Position numbers and translations under genes: made by a program | Notes under the pieces: model-generated | Seen by the model: only the letters and a program-made list of their open reading frames with translations | What the model was told of the DNA's origin: nothing | The model's database searches: none | Origin: Rhodoferax sp. | GTDB lineage: Bacteria; Pseudomonadota; Gammaproteobacteria; Burkholderiales; Burkholderiaceae_C | Direction of reading: 5' to 3' | DNA length: 6,392 bases | NCBI GenBank assembly: GCA_029865675.1 | Contig: JARXAU010000070.1 | Coordinates: forward strand, 1 to 6,392 | Shown here: positions 1 through 5,346 of the stretch, piece by piece | How positions within the stretch are numbered: position 1 is the first letter of the stretch | How the letters are laid out: each line of letters opens with the position of its first letter

Positions 1-165
1 CAAACCGCCAAAGGGCGGCAACAGGCCTGAGAAATGACCGGTTGCAGCCCCCAGGAGGCGTAATTGACGCTGGCGTTTCACAAGGTGGGACATATTCGCT
101 TATGCCTAGCTCTCAAACTGAGTTTTGGACATGATCCCTAGGCAAAAAAGACCTAAACAGCTAAT
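1..165. other. Unassigned edge region downstream of the pilin gene
   Basis: No gene can be named here. On the minus strand an ATG at 93-91 opens a frame that runs off the left edge (31 codons, beginning MSHLVKRQRQL). It has only a weak ribosome-binding site and no signal peptide of the kind a pilus chaperone or usher would carry. On the plus strand another frame is open from the edge to a TGA at 132-134, ending in ...SSQTEFWT, and could be the tail of a convergent gene. Both cannot be real over the same bases, and neither resembles a family I recognise. A short inverted repeat (CCGCC/GGCGG, 5-18) and a T6 run on the minus strand (145-150, with only a 4-bp flanking stem) are present. That run is too weak to call a terminator for the pilin gene. 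Confidence 0.3.
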
Positions 166-768
166 TCAGGGAAGAAAAGTGGTTATGGTTAGGGTAGCAG
201 CCACCGGCCCTGAACCAACGGCGGTGTTAGCCGCTGCTGTCTTTACGTATCTAAGGGCATATCGCTGGGCATCAGCCACCAAGGTATCTGTTGAATAACC
301 GTTTTGGGTTCTTGCCGCAGCCACATTGACTGGAGCAGTGGCTGAAATTGACGCAAGCGAAGTAGCACTGCCTGACGAAAATGAAGCAATGTCAAACGAG
401 ATATTTGACGCCGGAGACGTCGCCGAGTTTGTTATGTAGTTTCCTGTGACCGGCGCGCTGAATCCAACGTTCCATTTGCTGGTGCTACCAGCGGAACACC
501 CTGCAGGCACCCGCACATAGAAAGTTGTTAATCCAGAAGTAGTGCCGATGGGGTTCGCAGTCGTCAATGCACCAGCCGCCAGCGAACCGGCATTAATCGA
601 TGCCAGTGCACTGCCGCCAGTATCGCTGTCATAAACACCCACGGTACATGCAGCAGCGCCTACTGTTCCACTAAGGTTTACCTGCGACTGCGCAGCGGCA
701 TAGCCAGATAATGTGGAAATAAACATGCACGCTGCAATATTAAAAACAGATTTGAATTGATTTTTCAT
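166..768 (-). CDS. Type-1 fimbrial (FimA-like) major pilin subunit
   Basis: A secreted 200-residue pilin of the chaperone-usher class, expected to polymerise on the cell surface by donor-strand exchange. Residues 1-26 form a Sec signal peptide (MKNQFK, a hydrophobic stretch, then GYAAA before Q27). The mature part starts QVNLSGTV and has two cysteines, C41 and C91, spaced as in the conserved pilin disulfide. It ends with the family-like strand pattern ALRYVKTAA...AATLTITTFLP. The body is rich in Ala, Ser, Thr and Gly and has almost no charged residues, typical of a pilin. The ATG at 768 was chosen because the signal peptide starts there; the frame stays open upstream (GTG at 846), but that would put 26 polar residues before the signal. 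The ribosome-binding site is weak (GAAAG). Codon use is less GC-rich than in the plus-strand genes, which hints at transfer. No chaperone or usher is visible, though only 165 nt downstream can be seen. A spore-coat-U-type pilin is the main alternative. Confidence 0.75.
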   Translation of the reverse strand: MKNQFKSVFNIAACMFISTLSGYAAAQSQVNLSGTVGAAACTVGVYDSDTGGSALASINAGSLAAGALTTANPIGTTSGLTTFYVRVPAGCSAGSTSKWNVGFSAPVTGNYITNSATSPASNISFDIASFSSGSATSLASISATAPVNVAAARTQNGYSTDTLVADAQRYALRYVKTAAANTAVGSGPVAATLTITTFLP

Positions 769-882
769 GGCGATTGCTTTCAAAAAATGGAAAAGGGAAC
801 GGTAACAAGAATTTGTGCGACCGGGTACGGCAAAACGCGGCGACACAGTGAGACTACAGTTGCATTCTTTCGTCGTGATAAA

Positions 883-889
883 CCTCCTT
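883..889 (-). promoter_or_regulatory. Orphan Shine-Dalgarno AAGGAGG in the pilin leader
   Basis: On the minus strand a near-perfect AAGGAGG is followed after 6 nt by ACG ACG AAA rather than a start codon. That ACG (876-874) is in frame with the pilin gene with no stop between them. The nearest downstream ATG (MQL then stop) is 17 nt away, beyond normal spacing. It may be a decayed start (ATG to ACG), a ribosome standby or regulatory site in a long leader, or chance. Confidence 0.3.
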
Positions 890-1229
890 GATAAAAATTG
901 CCCGCCAGGGCCAAGCCGCTTGGAGCTTGTGTCCGCGCGTGGCTGTAGTTTAAGAAGAAACCCGGCAAAAACAAATTACAGCTTCGGTAAATAAGCGACA
1001 AAAAAAATCAGTTAAATCAACGACTTAAACAAATTATTTAATCAATTTGCTATCAATAAAAAATCGGGCACCTCTTGGGCTTCAATTTTTTGGACCGGTG
1101 GCGGAAGTCGCCCGCATCGGTCTTTGGGGGCTGACGCTGCGCCTGTGCCCGCGCCAGCCGGTTTGTGCCCTAGGGTGTTGAAATTGGGCTGTGTTTTCTG
1201 ATGGGCATGCGGCGAACAGTGCAAGCAAA

Positions 1230-1243
1230 CAATGCGCGCATTG
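1230..1243. promoter_or_regulatory. 14-nt perfect palindrome, candidate operator
   Basis: CAATGCGCGCATTG is a perfect self-complementary 14-mer about 100 bp before the desaturase start and just before a weak promoter-like pair. Its size and placement fit a binding site for a dimeric repressor or activator, but no regulator gene is visible in the window and the site matches no operator I can name. Confidence 0.3.
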
Positions 1244-1344
1244 CTTTTGATTCATTGCTATCGATCAAACCGCCAGTGCTACGATGCGCGCCGCAAGCCG
1301 CTGCCCTGTGGCCCAAGCGCCCCACCTCTTTGAACTTTTACGGC

Positions 1345-2331
1345 ATGAACAGCGCGCGCAGAGACTCCCCCCACACCACAACACACGCACCCCAAGGCGT
1401 CGAATGGCCGACCTGGCTTTTGATTGCTGCTGTTTACGGCAGCTGGTTGGCCGCACTGGGCTGGTACGCACACAGCGCGTCTTTTTGGGCCGTGGCCGCT
1501 TTGGCGGTGATTGCGGCTTGGTATATGAGCTTGCAGCACGAACTGGTGCACAACCACCCCACCCGGCATAGGTGGTTGAACCGTGCCTTGGGCTTGCTGC
1601 CCATCGCGGTGTGGTATCCATTTGACATCTACCAGCGCAGCCACTTGGCGCACCACCGCGACGAGCGGCTGACCTACCCTGGCCAAGACCCGGAGAGCAA
1701 TTACCTCGATCCCGCAGATTTCGCCCAGCGCAGCGTTCCCATGCGCGCCTTGCTGGTGGTGCAGCGCACGTCCTTGGGGCGTTTTTTGGTCACGCCGGCG
1801 TTTGCCATTTTTCATCTGCTGTGGCCCTTGCGGCGCGCAAGCTACTGGCGCAGCCGCAAACTGCGCTGGATTTGGACGCAGCACTTGGCGCTGCTGGTGG
1901 CGATGCTGGGAGCCATCGAAAGCGCAACGGGTATGTCGCCATGGACATATTTGTTGGGGGTGAGCTACCCTTGCCTTGGGCTGGCCTTTATGCGCTCGCT
2001 CTACGAGCACCGCCCTGCGGCCCTTCCTGCCCACCGTATTGTGGTTAACGAGGCGGCCTGGCCCTGGCGCCTGCTGTACCTGAACAACAATTACCACGCG
2101 GTTCACCACGCCCAACCCAACCTGCCGTGGTACGCCATTCCCCAAGCCTACTGGGCGCAGCGCGATGCGTTTGTGGCGGGAACGGGCGGGTTTTTGGTGC
2201 CGGGCTATGTGCGGCTGTTTGTGCGCCACGCGTTGGTGCCCATAGACCATCCCGCGCAGGAAACACGGCCCAACGCCATGGCACCGGCTGCACATGCCAC
2301 GACCAAACATCAGCCCTCGGATGCAGCCTGA
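1345..2331 (+). CDS. Membrane fatty acid desaturase family protein
   Basis: A 328-residue integral membrane protein of the di-iron fatty-acid desaturase superfamily, which inserts double bonds into (or hydroxylates) acyl chains at the inner membrane using O2. All three histidine boxes are present: HELVHNH at 65-71, HLAHH at 100-104 and HAVHH at 251-255, the last preceded by NNNY. Hydrophobic segments lie around 22-40 and 46-62 before box 1, and around 178-192 and 199-216 before box 3, the usual arrangement. The tail (about 300-328) is polar and probably disordered. The ATG at 1345 was chosen because the first membrane segment then begins about 22 residues in; an upstream in-frame ATG at 1201 would add 48 non-conserved-looking residues. 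Neither start has a strong ribosome-binding site. The next gene starts 11 nt after the stop, so the two are probably co-transcribed. The substrate cannot be told; a carotenoid- or alkane-hydroxylase-like relative is less likely. Confidence 0.88.
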   Translation: MNSARRDSPHTTTHAPQGVEWPTWLLIAAVYGSWLAALGWYAHSASFWAVAALAVIAAWYMSLQHELVHNHPTRHRWLNRALGLLPIAVWYPFDIYQRSHLAHHRDERLTYPGQDPESNYLDPADFAQRSVPMRALLVVQRTSLGRFLVTPAFAIFHLLWPLRRASYWRSRKLRWIWTQHLALLVAMLGAIESATGMSPWTYLLGVSYPCLGLAFMRSLYEHRPAALPAHRIVVNEAAWPWRLLYLNNNYHAVHHAQPNLPWYAIPQAYWAQRDAFVAGTGGFLVPGYVRLFVRHALVPIDHPAQETRPNAMAPAAHATTKHQPSDAA

Positions 2332-2342
2332 GCCTGCCGGAC

Positions 2343-3167
2343 ATGCACCCTAGCGGCGTGGTGGCAGCAAGCCTGGCGTCCCTGCCGATGTACTTGGCCC
2401 AACGCCCTGCAGTGGCCGCGCTGTGGGGATGTTTGCGTCAAGCCCTGGCGGACAGCGGCTTTGAGCGCCTGCCTACAGAATTGTCCTGGTCACAGGACCT
2501 CCACGCGCATTGGCTGTCGCCCAACTTGTTGCTAAGCCAAACCTGTGGTTATCCGCTGACCCATGCGTTGGCGGGAGAAGTGCAACTGGTCGGCTGCTTT
2601 GCCTACCGCGTCCCGCATTGCGAAGGCATTGATTGCCGCAGCGTGCTGGTGGCGCGCAGCGAGCACGCGCACTTGGCGCTGGAGGGATTTCGCGGGCTGC
2701 GGGTGGCATTCAACGCGCCGGACTCCCAGTCGGGATACAACGCCTTGCGGGCGCTGGTGGCGCCGCTGGCCCAAGGTGAAAGGTTTTTTGCAGGCGCTTT
2801 GCCCACCGGCAGCCACAGTGCGTCGGTGGCTGCGGTGCAGGCAGGGCACGCCGACGTGGCCGCCATTGACTGTGTCACTTACGCCGCCCTGCAGCGGTAC
2901 ACGCCGCAAGCCACACGTGGCTTGCACATCGTGGGCACCACCGAGGCCTACCCAGGCCTGCCCTTGGTGACGTCGCGGGCCACATCAGCGACCGAGCTGG
3001 CGCTTTTGCGAAGGGCGCTGCGCTCGGTGCTGCAGAGTGCGCAAACTGCGCCCGCCCTAGAGGCATTAGACATTGCCGGTTTTGAAACACCTGACATCGG
3101 CCTCTACCAGCGCTGTGTGGCAATGCGCCAATCAGCCGAGGCGCTCGCCTACCCGGCGCTGGCGTAG
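2343..3167 (+). CDS. PhnD-like substrate-binding-fold protein without signal peptide
   Basis: A 274-residue protein of the PhnD/SsuA/transferrin-type binding fold (phosphate/phosphonate ABC-transporter binding-protein superfamily). Visible landmarks are ASLPMY at 12-17 near the N-terminus, SQTCGYP at 65-71, NAPDSQSGYNALR at 124-136, TGSHSASVAAVQAG at 155-168, DVAAIDCVTYA at 171-181 and PGLPLVT at 204-210. These are the ligand-lining loops of this subgroup as I know it. There is no signal peptide or lipobox: the N-terminus goes almost directly into the first strand, so the protein should be cytoplasmic, unlike a transport-binding protein. No permease or ATPase gene follows. The start at 2343 is the first ATG after the desaturase stop; the frame is open upstream, but only inside the desaturase gene. 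The ribosome-binding site is poor, so translation may be coupled to the upstream gene. A sensory or lipid-precursor-binding role beside the desaturase is inference; the ligand is unknown. Confidence 0.8.
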   Translation: MHPSGVVAASLASLPMYLAQRPAVAALWGCLRQALADSGFERLPTELSWSQDLHAHWLSPNLLLSQTCGYPLTHALAGEVQLVGCFAYRVPHCEGIDCRSVLVARSEHAHLALEGFRGLRVAFNAPDSQSGYNALRALVAPLAQGERFFAGALPTGSHSASVAAVQAGHADVAAIDCVTYAALQRYTPQATRGLHIVGTTEAYPGLPLVTSRATSATELALLRRALRSVLQSAQTAPALEALDIAGFETPDIGLYQRCVAMRQSAEALAYPALA

Positions 3168-3174
3168 CGCCGGG
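3152..3174 (+). terminator. GC-rich hairpin over the stop codon of the PhnD-like gene
   Basis: CCCGGCGCT (3152-3160) pairs perfectly with AGCGCCGGG (3166-3174) across a 5-nt loop, giving a 9-bp stem. The TAG stop (3165-3167) lies at the loop and stem junction. No U-run follows (GCTTGG instead), so it is not a classical intrinsic terminator. It could protect the 3' end of the transcript or assist factor-dependent termination. Confidence 0.35.
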
Positions 3175-3190
3175 GCTTGGCCGGTGCAGC

Positions 3191-3231
3191 GCGCAGGCTG
3201 ACCCGCGAACGGCGCAGGTCAGGGGCGAACG
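3191..3231. repeat. Imperfect two-copy tandem repeat (about 20 nt)
   Basis: Two adjacent units, 3191-3211 and 3212-3231, both start GCGCAGG and end GCGAACG, with differences and one indel in the middle. The repeat sits exactly between the PhnD-like gene and the truncated ice-binding reading frame, where the missing first half of that gene would be expected. It may mark a deletion or slippage junction. Confidence 0.45.
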
Positions 3232-3243
3232 GCAATCTCGTTC

Positions 3244-3564
3244 TTGACAGACTTCACGCCCTTGACGCTTGACGCACAGGGCGACGCCAACGCGGTGTTC
3301 GTGATTCGCAGCGCCACTGCCATTACCACCCTGTCTACAAGCCAGGTGGTGTTGAGCGGCAGTGCCAAGGCCAGCAATGTGTTTTGGATTGCCGGCAGCG
3401 CTATCACCTTAGGTGCCAACTCCATCATGAAAGGCACGATGGTGGCCAGCACCGCGATCACCTTACAAACAGGCGCTAATTTGGAAGGCCGTGCGCTGAA
3501 CCAAGGTGCCGCCGCAGCGGCCATTTCCTGCGATGCCTGCACCATCACCGTGCCCACGCCCTGA
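3244..3564 (+). pseudogene. Truncated ice-binding-like (DUF3494) protein, C-terminal half
   Basis: The reading frame matches the C-terminal part of the ice-binding-like/adhesin family DUF3494, extracellular beta-helix proteins that bind ice or act as adhesins. Family-type segments occur in the correct order: PLTLDAQGDANAVFVI, then TSQVVLSG, ASNVFWIAGSAITLGANS, IMKGTMVASTAITLQTGA and LEGRALNQGAAA. The first 100 or more residues of a normal member, including the signal peptide, are absent. The frame is open only back to a TGA at 3199-3201, the only early start is a TTG at 3244 without a ribosome-binding site, and there is no secretion signal. Only 76 nt separate it from the preceding gene. The remaining part has no internal stop and keeps its family pattern, so the loss is probably recent. 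The end is the natural-looking TITVPTP stop at 3562-3564. A fragment still translated from upstream is possible but unlikely to be secreted. Confidence 0.7.
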
Positions 3565-3613
3565 TTCGCAGTTTTTATGACACGGGCTTGACGCCTATTT
3601 TTGGAGAAGACCT

Positions 3614-4834
3614 ATGAAACACTGGACTTGCAAACCCCGCCCCTCGGCACTGACTCTGGCCGCGCTTGCGGTCTTGGCCAGCCCCCTGGTGGGCGCACAG
3701 GAGATCACGCCCAACACGGGGATGTATGTCGGAATCAGCGCGGGCGAGAGCCAGTCGACGATTGACAACGTCCGGATCACCCAGGGGCTGCTCGGTTCCG
3801 GGCTTACCACCACCACACTCTCGGAAGACCGTAAGGACCCGGGCTACAAGGCCTATTTGGGCTTTCCGATCAACCCGAACTGGGCGGTGGAGTTTGGCTA
3901 CTTTGACCTGGGGCGCTTTGGCTTCAACGCCACCACGGAGCCTGCTGGAACCCTCACGGGTACAACCCACATCCAAGGACTTAACCTTGATTTGGTAGCC
4001 ACCTTGCCCATCACCGAACGGTGGTCTCTGCTGGGCCGCGTGGGTGCCGCTTACGCAGAAACGCAGGACAACTTCACCCGAACGGGGGCCGTTACCGTGG
4101 TGGACCCCAACCCGAGCAAACGCGAAACCAACTACAAATATGGCTTTGGCACCCAGTACGCATTTACCCCTGCAATTACCCTGCGGCTAGAAGCCGAGCG
4201 CTACCGCATCAACGATGCGGTCAACAACCGCGGCGACGTGGACCTGATAACGCTAGGCCTGGTGTACCGGTTCGGTGGAAAAGAGGCACCTAGCAAACCC
4301 ATGCCGATGGCGATGGCTCCGGTGGCACCACCACCCCCACCACCTCCTGCGCCTGCGCCAACTCCTCCCCCCCCAGCGCCACCGGCGCCCGTGGTCGCAC
4401 CCACTCCTGCACCGGTGCCGGTGCCCCCGCCACCGGCGCCCCTGTCCAAAGTCAAATTCGCTGCGGACTCGCTGTTTGGGTTCGACCAATACACGCTGCA
4501 AGCCGACGGCAAAAACGCTTTGGACAAACTTCTCCTAGACCTCAAAAGCGTCAACATTGACACCGTGCGCATCACCGGCCACACCGACCGCCTGGGCCGG
4601 GCGGCCTACAACAACAGTCTGTCAAAACGCCGCTCAGAGGCCGTTCAAAACTACCTAGTTCAAGTCGGCGGCTTGCCAGAGAGCAAAGTGACCGCAGTCG
4701 GTGTGGGTTCCAGCAACCCAGACACGAAACCTGGCGACTGCAAAGGCAAAAAGGCGACACAAGCGCTGATTACCTGCTTGCGCCCAGACCGCCGGGTTGA
4801 AGTCGAGGTCTCTGGGCTGCAGACGCAGCGATAG
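3614..4834 (+). CDS. ompA: OmpA-family outer membrane protein (beta-barrel plus peptidoglycan-binding domain)
   Basis: A 406-residue outer-membrane protein that anchors the outer membrane to peptidoglycan. Residues 1-28 are a Sec signal (MKHWTCKPRP, hydrophobic core, LVGA before QE). Residues about 36-220 form an OmpA-like eight-strand barrel of alternating strands (GMYVGISAGE at the start, DLITLGLVYRF at the end). Residues about 227-277 are a Pro/Ala/Val linker. The OmpA C-terminal domain spans about 280-401 and has the peptidoglycan-binding GHTD (D325) followed 15 residues later by R340 in LSKRR, the spacing of the diaminopimelate-binding Asp/Arg pair known from Acinetobacter OmpA. It also has the family's two cysteines, C376 and C388, and the closing DRRVEVEV. 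The ATG at 3614 has a good ribosome-binding site (GGAGA, about 8 nt upstream). The gene is intact, stands alone, and is closed by the strong terminator at 4846-4883. Its promoter is not evident, and may lie within the ice-binding remnant. The symbol is by family; orthology to E. coli ompA is not implied. Confidence 0.92.
   Translation: MKHWTCKPRPSALTLAALAVLASPLVGAQEITPNTGMYVGISAGESQSTIDNVRITQGLLGSGLTTTTLSEDRKDPGYKAYLGFPINPNWAVEFGYFDLGRFGFNATTEPAGTLTGTTHIQGLNLDLVATLPITERWSLLGRVGAAYAETQDNFTRTGAVTVVDPNPSKRETNYKYGFGTQYAFTPAITLRLEAERYRINDAVNNRGDVDLITLGLVYRFGGKEAPSKPMPMAMAPVAPPPPPPPAPAPTPPPPAPPAPVVAPTPAPVPVPPPPAPLSKVKFAADSLFGFDQYTLQADGKNALDKLLLDLKSVNIDTVRITGHTDRLGRAAYNNSLSKRRSEAVQNYLVQVGGLPESKVTAVGVGSSNPDTKPGDCKGKKATQALITCLRPDRRVEVEVSGLQTQR
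4328..4441 (+). repeat. Low-complexity C-rich tract encoding the Pro-rich OmpA linker
   Basis: The plus strand is dominated by CCN proline and GCN alanine codons, with short CACC, GCC and CCGGTG repeats and an uninterrupted run of eight C at 4367-4374. It encodes the flexible linker between barrel and peptidoglycan-binding domain. Its antisense frames give spurious glycine-rich ORFs. Such tracts vary in length between strains and can slip. Confidence 0.6.
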
Positions 4835-4845
4835 AGCACCTGTGC

Positions 4846-4883
4846 AAAGGGGGAGTCACCAACCGGTGACTCCCCCTTTTTTT
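4846..4883 (+). terminator. Strong Rho-independent terminator after the OmpA gene
   Basis: AAAGGGGGAGTCACC (4846-4860) pairs perfectly with GGTGACTCCCCCTTT (4865-4879) across an AACC loop, followed by more T (to 4883) to complete a run of seven. It starts 12 nt after the OmpA stop. The A-run at the 5' foot gives only three U on the other strand, so termination of the convergent minus-strand genes here would be weaker. Confidence 0.93.
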
Positions 4884-4897
4884 GGTGACGCCGTCAG

Positions 4898-4921
4898 AAA
4901 AAACGGGCACCGCTGCACGCC
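4898..4921 (-). terminator. Possible weak terminator after the small membrane protein gene
   Basis: On the minus strand, starting 10 nt after the stop of the small membrane protein, a GC-rich segment (GGCGTGC...GTGCCC) leads into CGTTTTTTC. Only a short, partly wobble-paired stem can be drawn, so this is a weak candidate that relies mostly on the T6 run (4898-4903). Confidence 0.35.
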
Positions 4922-4931
4922 AAGCTGCGCC

Positions 4932-5078
4932 TTACAAGCGCCTGCCCTGGATGATGCGCACGAGCACCACCACCACCGCAATCACCAACAAAACATGAAT
5001 AAAGCCCCCCATGGTGTAGGCGGACATCCAGCCCAATAGCCAGAGCAGCACCAAGACAATCGCGACAGTTTCTAGCAT
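4932..5078 (-). CDS. Lmo0937-family small membrane protein
   Basis: A 48-residue, very hydrophobic protein of the pattern MLETVAIVLVLLWLLGW, then SAYTMGGFIHVLLVIAVVVV, then the charged tail VRIIQGRRL. The two helices (about 3-19 and 24-42), the Tyr-Thr-x-Gly-Gly hinge and the basic end match the Lmo0937-type small membrane proteins. These are common in proteobacteria and Firmicutes, have no defined biochemical role, and often occur near envelope-stress genes. The ATG at 5078 has a GGAG ribosome-binding site 8 nt upstream. A longer same-frame extension (up to 5366) exists, but its first ~96 residues are Arg-rich non-membrane sequence with no homology that I recognise, so I reject it. The start lies inside the last codons of an upstream 34-codon ORF (ATGCTAG, with the TAG ending that ORF), which suggests translational coupling. 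Confidence 0.8.
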   Translation of the reverse strand: MLETVAIVLVLLWLLGWMSAYTMGGFIHVLLVIAVVVVLVRIIQGRRL

Positions 5079-5176
5079 GACCGCAGCTCCGTTGGGGGCA
5101 CGCTGGGCAACACTTCGGACTCTGCGGAACAGGCGGCCAACACCGGCAGCCCTTTGCCGACGCGATGATTTTTCAT
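5072..5176 (-). CDS. Small ORF (34 aa) overlapping the start of the Lmo0937-family gene
   Basis: A 34-codon frame (MKNHRVGKGLPVLAAC at the start, PPTELRSC at the end) begins with one of the best ribosome-binding sites in the window: AAGGAG six nt before the ATG. It ends at a TAG (5074-5072) that overlaps the start of the next gene. The N-terminus is basic and is followed by GLPVLAAC, whose LAAC matches a lipobox, so a tiny lipoprotein like the entericidins is conceivable. However, the hydrophobic stretch is only about six residues, short for a real lipoprotein signal. It may instead be a leader ORF whose translation controls the downstream gene. I do not recognise the peptide itself. Confidence 0.4.
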   Translation of the reverse strand: MKNHRVGKGLPVLAACSAESEVLPSVPPTELRSC

Positions 5177-5346
5177 GAAAAACTCCTTGTCTGAAACCAT
5201 CAGCGACACCATGCACCCGCCGTGTGCGGGCACGGGCCGACCGTAGGAATTCAGCGTAAGCGCTACGCCCTGAAGGGGGGGTGATGCGCGTCATGTTCTG
5301 CCCATTGCGTTGCGCTGACTTCAGCGCGCCACCCTGCAGTGCGCCC
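5177..5346 (-). promoter_or_regulatory. Intergenic/leader region of the small minus-strand genes
   Basis: This 170-nt gap lies between the Rieske gene stop and the small ORFs. It contains a 16-nt interrupted palindrome, GCGCTGA-CT-TCAGCGC (5312-5327), 19 nt past the Rieske stop with no U-run. It also has an imperfect hairpin TTCAG.CGTA/TACG..CTGAA (about 5250-5274) and a CCCGC/GCGGG hairpin (5216-5230), both in the leader of the small ORFs. I see no good sigma-70 promoter pair. Confidence 0.35.

Larger units (their letters stand above)
769..1344. other. Divergent intergenic region between pilin and desaturase genes
   Basis: This 576-bp stretch holds the control regions of two divergent genes and no convincing gene. 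The pilin side (about 955-1070) is strongly AT-rich. It holds two TTGATT-AA type repeats on the minus strand, 25 nt apart (around 1020 and 1045), and a weak promoter-like pair: TTAACT at 1015-1010 and TATTTA at 993-988, spacing 16. If used, this promoter would give a leader of roughly 200 nt containing a small hairpin (CCAAG/CTTGG, 911-923) and an orphan Shine-Dalgarno (883-889). The desaturase side becomes GC-rich after 1070. It contains a two-step hairpin at 1093-1122 (GACCG/CGGTC enclosing GGCG/CGCC), a 14-nt palindrome at 1230-1243, and a poor promoter-like pair (TTGCTA 1255-1260, TACGAT 1280-1285, spacing 19). All promoter calls here are weak. Confidence 0.5.

Noticed and set aside
166..846. 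Longer pilin starting at GTG 846
   Set aside because: It would place 26 polar residues in front of a clear signal peptide; the ATG at 768 starts the signal exactly.
1042..1224. 60-residue minus-strand ORF in the divergent intergenic region
   Set aside because: No ribosome-binding site, no recognisable domain, and it spans the abrupt composition change; probably a chance frame.
1201..1344. 48-residue N-terminal extension of the desaturase
   Set aside because: The extension has no membrane segment or family motif and no ribosome-binding site; the start at 1345 fits the desaturase topology better, though the true start is not proven.
1279..2310. Long minus-strand ORF opposite the desaturase (343 aa)
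   Set aside because: Antisense shadow of a GC-rich gene; the plus frame has all three histidine boxes.
3302..3571. Direct repeat TGATTCGCAG at 3302-3311 and 3562-3571
   Set aside because: Only 10 nt, with no flanking mobile-element features; compatible with chance, so not called an insertion footprint.
4201..4584. Glycine-rich minus-strand ORFs over the OmpA linker
   Set aside because: They are the antisense reading of proline/alanine codons in the linker.
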